From: Reticulascus tulasneorum
Lineage: Eukaryota > Ascomycota > Sordariomycetes > Glomerellales > Reticulascaceae
Assembly (NCBI GenBank): GCA_001557505.1
Contig: LSAX01000002.1
Location: 2,108,001-2,172,000 of the forward strand
Direction of reading: 5' to 3'
Length of the DNA stretch: 64,000 nucleotides
Positions 34,005 to 45,598 of this stretch are shown here, piece by piece. A model generated the notes under the pieces. The model was given only the letters and a program-made list of their open reading frames with translations, had not been told where the DNA came from and searched no databases. The position numbers were made by a program, and so were the translations under genes. Position 1 is the first letter of the stretch. Each line of letters begins with the position of its first letter.

Positions 34005-35945
34005 ATGCCTGGCCAAACAATAGAATTCCACGGGATGATATTCCCCCGCCAAACACGCTCCATCGCGACGCGGCCACATCCCACGCAACAGCCCCAGAAT
34101 CCGGAGCGGCAACCGGCCACGCAGCCGCTGGTTCCCAAGAGGAAACGCTTCTGTAGGACCAAGGTCCGGACGGGCTGCCTTACCTGCAAGATCCGCCGCG
34201 TCAAGTGCGACGAGCGCAGGCCAATCTGCAGCCGCTGCGAGAAGGCCGAGGTGAAATGCGACGGCTATGCCGATTCTAGACCTAGCGAGCTGCACGACTC
34301 GACTGCCGCCGCGCTCGCTGCGGTCCAATTCTCCGGGCGGCCTATCTTCCCTCGCCAACAAGCCTCTACGTTGGGGGCCAGCCAATCTAGCAATCCGATT
34401 CGCATTGAGATTCTGCAACCCAATCCTGCCTCGGCACCTTTTCAAGGGGCAGATGCCGGCTACTTCGATCTCTTCCGACATCAGATCGTGCGTGACTTGT
34501 CGGGGTACTCCTATTCGGACTTCTGGGAGCGCATCGTCCTCTGCGAGAGCATGAGGGATGAGTGTGTCCGGGAATCCGTCCTCGCCATAGGGGCCATGTC
34601 ACAGGCTTTCTTCTTCGCGGCTGAGACGTTCGAACAGCAAATGCCAGGCGGCGTCCCTCCGACTGCCTTGCACCGGCTCCACGCAGTTCTCAACGATCAT
34701 CATAAGGCAGCACTGCACCATCACATCAAGGCCGTAAAAATGTTTCGCGGGCGTATTCAAGCCGGCGGTAAAAACGCCGCTCCCCGTTCCGTGCTCATCA
34801 TGACCTTGCTTCTCATCGCGTATGAGCTGCTGCAGGGCAATATGCAGTCCGCTGACTCCCTCATGGCGAGCGGCATCAAACTCCTCAAAGGCTCACTCAG
34901 CCTCTTCCAGGACCCGATGGCGCGGCAGCTCACACACCCAAGAGCAAAAGTGCCGATACCCGAGGAGGACATGAACGAAATAGAGCACATGCTCCCCAGC
35001 CTGTCAGTCATGAGCAGCTACACCCATTTCTTCGACATGCAGCAAGTCCACTTTTGCACCTTGAACACGAAAGGCGGCAACGAGATTCCTGACCCGGGCA
35101 ACACGAGTCCCTCTAGGCTAGTGGCGCTGTGGGGCAAGCTCTTCACGCGAAATATCATCTTCATTGGACAGGCGCTGCATAATCAGCTGCAGAACAGGGC
35201 GTATGACACAGATCTTGCGGTTCGGGAGCAGCAGTCTTTCCTCGAGCAACTGCGCGCTTGGATCCCGGTATTAGACTACTACATCATGAGTGGCCCGACG
35301 GATGCCAGGTTCAGGAAGACGTTGCGCCTGATACAGATCCACCGCATCATACTCACCATCTCCATCAGCTGCTGCCTCGACAAGACCGATTTGGCGTACG
35401 ACGCGTTCGAGCAAGAGTTTCGCGAGATCATCGCCCGCTGCGCTGCCTTGATGGCCGACCCCGAGCCCGCCACGCGCATCCGCTTCACATCCGGCGAGGG
35501 CTTGATATCGCCCCTCGGCACGCTCATCGTCAAGTGCCGCTCCCACGACGTACGTATGCTCGGCGTCGAAGCGTTCAAGAGGCTGACGTGGAGGGAGGGC
35601 GCGTGGGACCCCGAGGCGCTGATCGTCGGCAAGATGGGCGTGGTCCTGATGGAGGAGCAGGGCAGAGATGCGAACGGCTTCATACCGCCAGAGTCGAGGT
35701 GGTTTTGGACCGGAGGGAACTGGAATCTGGAAACCAGAGAACTTGTGGCGGACTTCGTACGAATCGTACCTGACGCGAATGGCGATCCGTTCTTAAAGAG
35801 GATGGTGCTCAACATGGACAGCTACCCGGATATCTGTGGTGGGGCGGGATGTCAAAAGACTCACGCCTTTCCCCCGGATATTCCCAACTTCTTGCGGTCT
35901 CAGGGCGAAGGTGATGATGAAGCAGAAAGGCAATGGCGCAGCTAG
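34005..35945 (+). CDS. Zn2Cys6 transcription factor with Fungal_trans_2-type domain
   Basis: A single exon encodes 646 residues. After a Pro/Gln-rich start, KRKRFCRTKVRTGCLTCKIR opens the zinc cluster, with cysteines at 58, 61, 68, 75, 78 and 85 (C-x2-C-x6-C-x6-C-x2-C-x6-C). Downstream, blocks such as GYSYSDFWERIVL, ALHHHIKAVKMFRGRI and LLLIAYELLQGN belong to the regulatory domain found in many ascomycete regulators (DUF3468/Fungal_trans_2). It should act in the nucleus as a sequence-specific regulator; targets are unknown. It is convergent with the GFA-type gene on its right (165 bp between stop codons). It starts the dense, undamaged part of the window. Confidence 0.9.
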   Translation: MPGQTIEFHGMIFPRQTRSIATRPHPTQQPQNPERQPATQPLVPKRKRFCRTKVRTGCLTCKIRRVKCDERRPICSRCEKAEVKCDGYADSRPSELHDSTAAALAAVQFSGRPIFPRQQASTLGASQSSNPIRIEILQPNPASAPFQGADAGYFDLFRHQIVRDLSGYSYSDFWERIVLCESMRDECVRESVLAIGAMSQAFFFAAETFEQQMPGGVPPTALHRLHAVLNDHHKAALHHHIKAVKMFRGRIQAGGKNAAPRSVLIMTLLLIAYELLQGNMQSADSLMASGIKLLKGSLSLFQDPMARQLTHPRAKVPIPEEDMNEIEHMLPSLSVMSSYTHFFDMQQVHFCTLNTKGGNEIPDPGNTSPSRLVALWGKLFTRNIIFIGQALHNQLQNRAYDTDLAVREQQSFLEQLRAWIPVLDYYIMSGPTDARFRKTLRLIQIHRIILTISISCCLDKTDLAYDAFEQEFREIIARCAALMADPEPATRIRFTSGEGLISPLGTLIVKCRSHDVRMLGVEAFKRLTWREGAWDPEALIVGKMGVVLMEEQGRDANGFIPPESRWFWTGGNWNLETRELVADFVRIVPDANGDPFLKRMVLNMDSYPDICGGAGCQKTHAFPPDIPNFLRSQGEGDDEAERQWRS

Positions 35946-36110
35946 AAACCACATAAGAGACTGTTTGCATGTGGATGTGAACTAGATGAGACATCGGAAC
36001 ATAGCAACAGACTTAAATGACTATAAATTTTCAGTAAACAGCTTGTGCATGGCTTTCAGTTTGCCCTCGTAGTGCGACGAGCAGGTTTCTGGGCACATCA
36101 CGATGCTGGT

Positions 36111-36732
36111 TCAATCCTTCTTCGGTGGTATTGTCTCGTATTGCGCCGTTCCGGGTATATTCTCAGCCCATGACGGCCGCCCCGTCACGAATTGCTCCAC
36201 ATCGGGCTTATACTTGGTTACTCTTTGGTAGTCAGCTCCCTAAACTTTGCTACACTCAAGGCAGTACTGCTTAATTCCGCGCAAGACTTACCCGCCATCC
36301 AGGATTGGTGTACGAACGAAACACCTTGCACCAAGATCAGCGCAGCTCCAAGCCTGCTTGCAGCTCGTCCACCTACAGATTATCCATCGCCGTCGGTATC
36401 ATCCACAGCGGCACACCGCAAATCTTGCAAAACGCCTTGATGATTGGTTTCGAACCCAGCATATCAGGGCATTCATATGTCGATATGAGACTCTCGCCAG
36501 CTGTGATGTTGATTGAGTCCTTTTTGTAAGCGCAGCTCTAGACCGAGTCTTAGCTTGATTTCGTGTTCCTATTCTCGAGTGGATACGGAGCTGATCTTAC
36601 GACTTGTAAGATGCCCCCCGAATTCTTCTGGCAGTTATCACAGTAACAGGCATTCGTGCCATGTGGCTCTCCGTGACACTCAAACTCGACTCCCCCACAC
36701 AAGCACCTGCCTTTGATGGTTTCCAAAGCCAT
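36111..36732 (-). CDS. GFA-family zinc enzyme (glutathione-dependent formaldehyde-activating/CENP-V type)
   Basis: Four exons (36601-36732, 36377-36537, 36292-36324, 36111-36222) give 145 residues; exon 3 is only 33 nt. The protein starts MALETIKGRCLCGGVEFEC, then has CYCDNCQKNSGG and later FCKICGVPLW. These provide the C-x-C, C-x-C-x2-C and C-x2-C zinc-binding cysteines of the GFA/CENP-V fold. The C-terminus VEQFVTGRPSWAENIPGT is also typical. All introns are GT-AG and short (52-69 nt), and each junction restores family sequence (MDNL-CFVRTPILDGG-VTKYKP). The family includes S-(hydroxymethyl)glutathione synthases, but most fungal members are untested, so only a zinc-dependent thiol-related role is suggested. 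Located tail-to-tail with the Zn2Cys6 regulator. Confidence 0.85.
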
Positions 36733-37333
36733 GGCGGGTCGTCTGGTGCCGATTGAATGTCCAGATTTGGGGATCAGTTGCGGTAGGTGATTCATATAAA
36801 AATCTGTCTCGCATAAATCTCACTTCACAGCCAATCAATTGATCATCGAGAGGTCGCGATTACTATCGTCCGCCCTAGGTAATGCATGACGTGTGCAGTC
36901 AGCTCGAGTGGGTATGCTTCGGGTGTAGTAAGAGTGAGCGGCCTATGAGCCATTCTGGGAGACTTTAGTAAGACTACTGATCTGATTGCTTCACAAAAAT
37001 GCTTGAGGGCTATATGAAGCAGTTGGGGACAGATTCTTAGGTAACGAGGAATATCTTTTAAGAGAGTCTACCTTGGGCTGCCTCTAGCATATCCCTTTAC
37101 TGATGTAAAGCCTATACAGTAATAAAACTCGCGACCTGGTATCATGCTCGCCGTAATATCAACAAACACGCAAAATCAACGGGCGAGAGCGTGGGGAGGG
37201 TATAGCTACAAAGGCCCGAATACCGTTGACCCAATACGCACATCCTCCAGCCCGAAACTCTGTCATAAAGTGCAAAAGTTTAGAGACAAGTGAAACTTGC
37301 CGAAATGCAACCAACCGAAATCCGCACTAGGTT
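36733..37333. other. intergenic, no gene seen
   Basis: Promoter of the GFA-type gene and 3' flank of the large Zn2Cys6 gene, both on the minus strand. No frame or repeat of note. Confidence 0.55.
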
Positions 37334-40300
37334 TCAGCCTCTAGAGTTGTGGCCCATCGAGTTCTTTAGAAGATCAAAAATGTTATCACCACCTCCATTG
37401 CCGAAGTCGGTACTCGGCATGCCCAACGAGGTGTGATGCTGCTGGTAGGAACCTGGATTGCTCGACCCAGTGCCATAGTTTGTGGTCGAACCAGGTCGAC
37501 TGTTGTAGCCAGGGGCGTTATTTGCGGGGGTAAATGAGCCCGTGGCCGAACCAAAGCCGTACCAGTCTGACTGCTGTTGCTGCTGCTGGTTCGTCTGGGG
37601 TTGCTGCTGCGTCTGAGGAGGAGGAGGAGGAGGGTAAGGGGCGTACGCCTGCTGCTGTGGTTGCTGGCTGTACTTCTTCGAGCTCGAAGCCGTCTGTGCG
37701 CTGGCAGAGGGAGCTCGCATGTTCAAAGACTTTAGCGAACTAGATTGCTGCGGAGCCGTTGACGAAGGCTGGTGATAGGATGGGGCAGTGGATGTGGAAG
37801 AACTGGTGCTGTACGCCTGGGTAGTGTGAACTTGAGCATTTGACCATTGGCCGGGAGGCGCGGCCGCTGACGCATAAGTAGTAGACACCGATTGCGATGG
37901 GGGATTGGCAAGTGGTGTTGACCTGTTACGGTCGTGATTATAGTTGTCATACTGCGGGTACGTCGAGGCCGCGGACGAAGTTTGTGCTGAATATGGCTCG
38001 TACGGAACCCTGGAGGATGCCTGGCCATTCGTGGCATCGGGATATGGAGTGTTCTGTGCATTGAAGGTATTGTAAGACGCGACGCCGCTCATTTCATTTG
38101 TCCTATCGTATGTGGAAGTGTCCGTTGGCTGCGAAGGCGCCTGGATGGTCTGGTGACTCGGCGTGGGCTGCTGTGCTCGCAAATCAACGACAGCAGCTCG
38201 AGTGTTGGTCTTGTGCCCCGTTCTGGATTTCGCCCGAGAAGTGGGTACGGGGGATTGGAAAGGGGATTGTTGCGCAGGTGTAACGGAGCTTGAAGTCCTT
38301 GGGACTGGCGACGGCTGCCCTGGCTGAAGCGATGCTTGCGATAATGCGGTCGCTTCATTCATACCATCATATGAGCTCGACAGATCAAGCTGTTGGTTCA
38401 GCTCAGGAGCCGCCTTCCTTGAGCGTTGCTGTCTTGCTATTGGCGATGGCACGTTTTTCATCGTGCCACCAGTCGCTGCCGTGCTTTGCCTTGCATTGAG
38501 GGTATAACTCGGAAGTGGCACAGGGGTCTCTGAGATCAAAGGTTGGGCTAGTTGTTCAGATGGCAGGGAGCGTCGTGTTGCAGATACAGACGATCTTGGG
38601 TTTCGTTGCCTCCCTTTCGAACTCGTGACGTCAGGTGTTGGTTGAATAATGCTTGCCTCAGCAGACTGTGGTTGAGAGTATGCAGTGTTTGTATTCGGTG
38701 GCTCCGGATACGCGAGGCTACTGGTCGACGATAAATCATGCATATTCGTTAAAGAGTTGCTGGCGGAGTTCTGGAACTGCAGCTCGCTTGGTCCAGTCTG
38801 GAAGTAGTCTTGGTTGCTAGGTTCCATAGCAGGAGTCAACATGTTTGAGACCGGCATATTAGACATGTAATCAATAGTTCCGATATCGTCGGGTTCCGAC
38901 TCCTCCTCCTCAACTGTGGCAGCTGATATTTCTGCCTTTTTACCTCTTGATTGGGCGAGTGGATATTCGCAGACATACCCACCGCCTTGACAAGCGAGGC
39001 AGCTCGGTCTTTCATGGCCGCACTAGCACAGGTTAGTATCGCCTAACTTTAGACGAACTGTTGGAATATGTACCTTGACTTTCCTCTCCTTGCAACTCGT
39101 GCATGCGCCTCGAGACCTCCTTGGCTTCGCAGATCGAGTTGCAACGGCTGCGCCACCAGCGGTTGTCGAAGAACCCATCTCGCCTGATGCTTCACCTTGC
39201 TTCCCTTTACGGGCTCTTTTCTTTTTCTCCGACCCTGTTGGCGTCTCGGGAGCTGCGGGGGTTGCCACGGGGGCCTGTGCAGATTGCTCGGGGGTCTGTT
39301 GAGGCGAAGTTGCAGCGCTTGAAGTCGCAGAAGCATTCGGATCCTTGCTCGGATGGACAACTCTCAGGCGTTCAGCGCCATACTTAACGAGCATGGATAG
39401 AGACTCCTTCTGAAGTTCCGGGGACTGGTTTGCGAAGATATTGAACTGCTCCGCGGATAAGCTCTCTGGGGGGACACCACTCTCCGACAGCAGCTTGATG
39501 GCGGTCTCTCGGCGCCTAGCCGCCTCAGCTGGTGGGACATTCAGCACTGAGTGAGAATGCACGCTGCTCTGCACAGCTGCTTGCGTTTGCTTAGATTGGC
39601 TGGTCGAGCCATTCGCGTCTCCTCCGACAAGTCCAGAGGGGTAGTTGCCGGGGTCCTGGCCAGATCCTGACTCGCTCTCGTATAACGGCTGATGGTGGTT
39701 GTTCGAGACTTGCGAGGCGCTTGGATGATCCGGCGGGATCATAAGAGCGACTGGGGCGCTTGGCTCATCGGCATTCTTCTTCTTTCGCTTTCTCGGGCGG
39801 CTGGCGGAGCCTTCCTCCTGGGCTTTCGACTCTCGTTTCCTCGGTGTCCCCTTGGGTTTTTCCGCCGCCGCCACTGGGGGAGGGGTTGGGATTGCAGATG
39901 GTGGCTTGAAATGCTCGATCATTTCCGCGACGGTCTTGTGCAACGGCGTATGATCATATTTGAGGTTGATAGATCGTGTGCTTTTGGAGAATACAATTGA
40001 TGCTGAGCCACGACAGTCGAAGGCGGGCCGGCCTGTAGAGCTAGGTCAGAACGAAGCTGGGACTAAGCTTTCAATGCGATTGACTTACTAGAATTCACCG
40101 GGTCCGGCTCTCGCAGACTGAAATCTCCAACCACTGGCCTAGCGGTGTTCTTCGAATTCTGCCGAATCCAAGCTTGAAGAGAGTCTCTGCAGGAATATGT
40201 GAATGTCCAGCCTTGGGCTCCTCGAGACACCTCACGAACAACCCAAGCACTACCATCAACCTGGCTGATCACGCCTATAATGTGCTTCGCCACAGACCGT

Positions 40301-40911
40301 TGCAAGACAGGATCGTCCTGTGGCTGGCTCATAAGAGAGTCGTTCGCACGCACAACCCTCACGAACTGTCCATTTACGACCTGCGCACCTGCCATCGATC
40401 GCATGCCTCCCATCGCAGGGTCGAGATTGGCCAAGTTCTCCAATGCCTCGTTCTCGCCTTCGGTGAGACTCAGCTTGAACTCAACTGTCGGTCGCATCTG
40501 AAATGTAACAGAGACATGTTCGGCTCGGGTGGCGGATACTTTGGACTCGATTACTCTTCGTAACTGCGTCTCGAGATCGTCGGCCGAGGCGCATGGGAGC
40601 TTGTTGCTCGGCGCGCCCGCGTCGTAGGACGAATTGAGGCCAAGGAGGGCTTCCGCCATGATTGGTGCTTCCTCAGACGGGTCGCATCTGATCCGACGGT
40701 GAAGACTTGCAAGCCGAGCGGCGGCGGTCGGGGATTGTTGCGGGCTGTCTACTTGTTGGCTCTGCAAGGTACTGAATGGGGTCGTCGTTTTGGTTGGAGT
40801 TCGCGACCAAGGTGTCTCGCGGGGGTGCGGCTGCCGCTGTGGCGTGTGCATATCCGCTGTATGATGGCCGCCAAATGCCGCTAGTGCCTCCTCCTCATGT
40901 TCCGCCGACAT
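37334..40911 (-). CDS. large Zn2Cys6 protein with central zinc cluster and Gln/Ser/Tyr-rich tail
   Basis: Three exons (40089-40911, 39074-40032, 37334-39022) encode 1156 residues. The zinc cluster is unusual in lying mid-protein: cysteines at 585, 588, 595, 602, 605 and 612, split by intron 2 between ERKVK and CGHERPSC. Ahead of it are a folded-looking region (RPTVEFKLSLTEGENEALEN, WVVREVSRGAQGWTFTYSCR), a Lys/Arg-rich stretch KRKKKNADE likely to be a nuclear signal, and an acidic-free linker. After it, about 540 residues are low-complexity, rich in Ser, Thr, Gln, Pro and Tyr with poly-Gln and poly-Pro runs, resembling an activation domain or condensate-prone tail. Both introns are GT-AG (56 and 51 nt). 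It probably regulates transcription; targets are unknown. I do not recognise a characterised ortholog. Confidence 0.85.
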
Positions 40912-41334
40912 GGTAATTAGGCGACATCGGATGCCCTGGCACGGTCTTTCTCTGTTTGGGTTGGCCTTATGTCACAGCGGATCAATGAATTCTCAAAAAG
41001 ATAAATCTTCAAAAAGAAAAACCAGAGATTTGAATACTGTCTAGGAGTTGCAGTGATTTGTCGAGGTAAACTTGTGAAAAAGTTCCAAGCTGCACGTTTT
41101 GGTAGGTAGGGCAAGGTAGGCAGTCTTCTTGGGTAAGTAAACCTCAGTTGACATTCAGATTTTGGTGACCAGCTAGCCAGTCAATGAGTCAACAAGCTAG
41201 GGACTAACTGGTTTACTTCGAGGTTCATCTCAGCAGGGCCGCCCTTTTCCCAGCGGGTATTAGGATTCAATCGGGTGTCATTCTCACATCACTTATGCAC
41301 TCGTACATTTTCATTTGCTTTATCCCATCCAGGG
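40912..41334. other. intergenic between the large Zn2Cys6 gene and Ku70
   Basis: Presumed promoter of the large Zn2Cys6 gene and 3' flank of Ku70. No gene is seen. Confidence 0.55.
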
Positions 41335-43376
41335 CTACGTGTTTTCCTCCACCCATTGCTCTAGCCGCTCCACCAATTCTGCCTTCTTCCCAACAACATT
41401 GAGGCCCTTCGCTGCCAGTATATCCTTCAGCTCAGAAACGAGCATCTTGCTCAGTCCGCCTCCGTCTACTGCTGCTTTCAATTGTGCATTGGTCAATCCA
41501 GGCTTGGATGGCTTGGCGCTCGCAGCTTTCGGTGCCCTCGCCTTTTTAGCTGGCCGATCATCAGCGTCCTCCTCGGCTTCTCTCTTGATTTTGTTCGTTT
41601 GTCGGACGGTTTCATATTCTGACTTGAGAGTCCCGTCCCATTCCTCCAGGTACCCACCCGCTCGCTTGCTGATGGCTTTGTATTTTGGGTGTGTGGCATC
41701 TTCAGCTTTCTCTGGAACCTCTTCATCCAAAGCCAGAGCTTGCAGAATCTTGTAGTGCCACTGCAATGCAGGGTTGGGATATTTGGTCGGATTATACATG
41801 GCCTTAGGAAGCTGCAACTGTTGGACGATGGTTCGCATATGGTCGATGAGTTGGTTGGAGCTACGAGCAAATTGCGAAACATCTGGACCTTCTCTGACAT
41901 CGTCTGCAAACGGCAGGGTATAAAGCCACAGACCACCAGGCAGGTAGGGAGTGCCCGAGTCGTCTTCTGATTTCTCTCTCGACGGAATAATAGCCACCAA
42001 TGCAGGGTTGGCGTTGCTGCGGGTTATACACCACGCGATGGCGACCTTGTCATCTTTGAGAAGCTTCTGCCACAATGCGGTGAAGACGCGGCTCGATCCC
42101 ACGTAATCTTCCTCGCTGGGAAAGATGAACGTTGATTTCTTCACACTCGCCCAAAACGGGATCAGTTTTCGAGGCTTGAAGCCAATGACTCGGATATGGG
42201 GTGTGCCGAAGTCTTTCAGGGATTTCTGCTCCTCCGGCGTGAAGTAGACGTATTCGCCCCCAAACTTATACGCCTTCTTGGTCTCGGATTTCTCAACAGT
42301 TCTGGCGCTGTCTTCTGCGATCTTCGTCGTCTCCGAGGCAGCGATCTGAGGCTTTTCTCCATCCAGCCAAACGTAGCAGGTGCGAGCTGCCGCCTGCCGA
42401 TGCATGACATTGTAGCCCTTGACGGATATTTTCAATCCGGGGGCAATCTCGAAGGGCAGGTTAGAGAATAGCGCGCGCTTTGGAGTGTCTTTAGAGTTAA
42501 TGTTAGAGATGAGGGAATTAAGCAGTGTCAGGCCATCTCCTGATTTTGAATTCCGTATTTCCGAGAGATTGGCCTCTGCAGTTGGATCGCGATATATTAT
42601 ATCCTGTAGCGTGTTAGCATTCGACCGGGCCTTGGTTGATTCAGCAGAAACTTGCGTCGTAAAACTTGCTAAGGTCAAAGCCTGTATTTTCACGAGTGAT
42701 CGGAAACAACTCAATGATGACGCCGAGATCGTACAGATCCTTGGCCCGGACAGCAGCCGCCGATTTGGCTTGCTTGTCGGCGGCATGTGGGTTGTCGTTG
42801 TCTGTGATGATGAACAGGCGCCGGCTTCCAAAGTTGGCGGCCTTGGTTGTGAAGATCTGATTTGCGCAGAATAGAACATTTGACATCGCGACCTTCTGAC
42901 TCGTCGGCGTGAGCACCTCGTCCTCATCCTCGCCGTCTTCAACGAGGCTCTTCAACGCCTTGACATCTTCGGCTGCAGGGATGTCCAAATCCGTGAAAAG
43001 ATAGCAGTGTGGATAGCCCAACCCGCCTCTGCCAGCATCCTCGTGGAACTTGGACTGCTCGGTGCCGAAAAACAAGATGCCCATCATGTCCCTTGGATGA
43101 GATATGATGCGCTGCTCCATCAGATGATAGGCGCATTTCAAGGCTGCTTGCATGGGACTGTCTTTGTCTGCCTTTTTGGAGTCGGACTTTGGAGGAGGCC
43201 CCAGCATTGAGCTGCTCACATCAATGGCCAGCAAGATGGCGTCTTTCTGCGACTTGTAGTCCTTCGTAAAGGTCAGTATGGTTCTGAGAAGTGGTGATAG
43301 CTAGACTCACATTTTCATCGAGTTCTTCCTCCCCATCATCGTCATCCTCTCTTCTGTCTTCGTACCGATCCGCCAT
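41335..43376 (-). CDS. ku70: Ku70, DNA end-binding subunit of the Ku heterodimer
   Basis: Three exons (43311-43376, 42656-43261, 41335-42603) encode 646 residues, the usual size. The protein has an acidic N-terminus, a von Willebrand A-like domain ([13 protein letters not shown] with the Ku-type start, [13 protein letters not shown]), the Ku core beta-barrel ([46 protein letters not shown]) and a C-terminal SAP domain ([20 protein letters not shown]). Ku70/Ku80 binds broken DNA ends in the nucleus, starts non-homologous end joining and helps maintain telomeres. Intron 2 (42604-42655) uses a GC donor (GCAAGT) and restores KFYD-DIIYRDP, so it is a GC-AG intron. The gene is divergent from ferrochelatase with 478 bp between start codons. 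No defects are seen. Confidence 0.96.
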
Positions 43377-43854
43377 GATAAGTTTGTTGTGAGTTTGGTG
43401 CACAGCGATGTGGGGTGGATGTGAATGAGGAAATGTAGATCATAGCTTTAGGCAAACGCGCCGCTAAAGTCGTGACCGTGAAGCGTCAACGCGAGAGCAC
43501 GTGAGGCGAATGATGGATTACGCAGTACCTGATTGGCTCAAGATGGCTGAGGCTAAGGGGATACCCAGGCAGCAGCGGAAATAGGGCTTAATTAGGGGTT
43601 ATGATGGAAGTAGCTCACTAATTGTTCTGTAACCGAAGCTAACCTTGAGAGAGCTCGGCGTTCGGAAGTGGATCGGAAGCGCAGCTCCAGATGCGACGGG
43701 ACCCTGGATGGACTGCATCATCGACGGCAAAATCCACCTGTCTCTTACTACGCCCACGGCCTGATTGTGACCACACAACGGCTAATGGCCATGAAAATTC
43801 TCCAATCTTGACGCCGTTTCCCAATTGTCCACTCTCTTTCTTTGGGCATACACA
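43377..43854. promoter_or_regulatory. shared divergent promoter region of ku70 and ferrochelatase
   Basis: The 478-bp region between the two start codons must hold both promoters. No TATA box or named factor site was identified with confidence. Confidence 0.5.
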
Positions 43855-45270
<1,416 letters not shown>

Positions 45271-45598
45271 CATGAATTTATGGGACACCTCCACGCATCT
45301 CATCTGTAAAATAACAGCGGGCGGGCTTTCAGGCTCTTGACGGTTAGATTAAAAGCAACAACATGCGATTCTCAGAACTGTTCTCTACTTGCTTTTGACC
45401 AACACTCATCCAGCCCAGATATTCTGAGTCTTGATATGGATATGCTAAGCAAGATCCCCAATTCCAATGAATCATCTCACAGGTATAACGCGGGTAGTTC
45501 TCGTACCCTGCCCTACGACTCTTTGATATCCCTTTTCAGGAGATTAACAAAATCGATGTCTCTATCCAAAGAGTCAATCGTATTACATCTATCCTACA
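45271..45598. other. intergenic between convergent genes
   Basis: 3' flanks of ferrochelatase and of the NACHT-ankyrin-SPRY gene. No gene is seen. Confidence 0.55.

Noticed and set aside
33909..34481. 190-codon minus-strand frame
   Set aside because: It is antisense to the Zn2Cys6 gene start, and its Arg/Ala/Gly-rich composition reflects GC-rich antisense codons.
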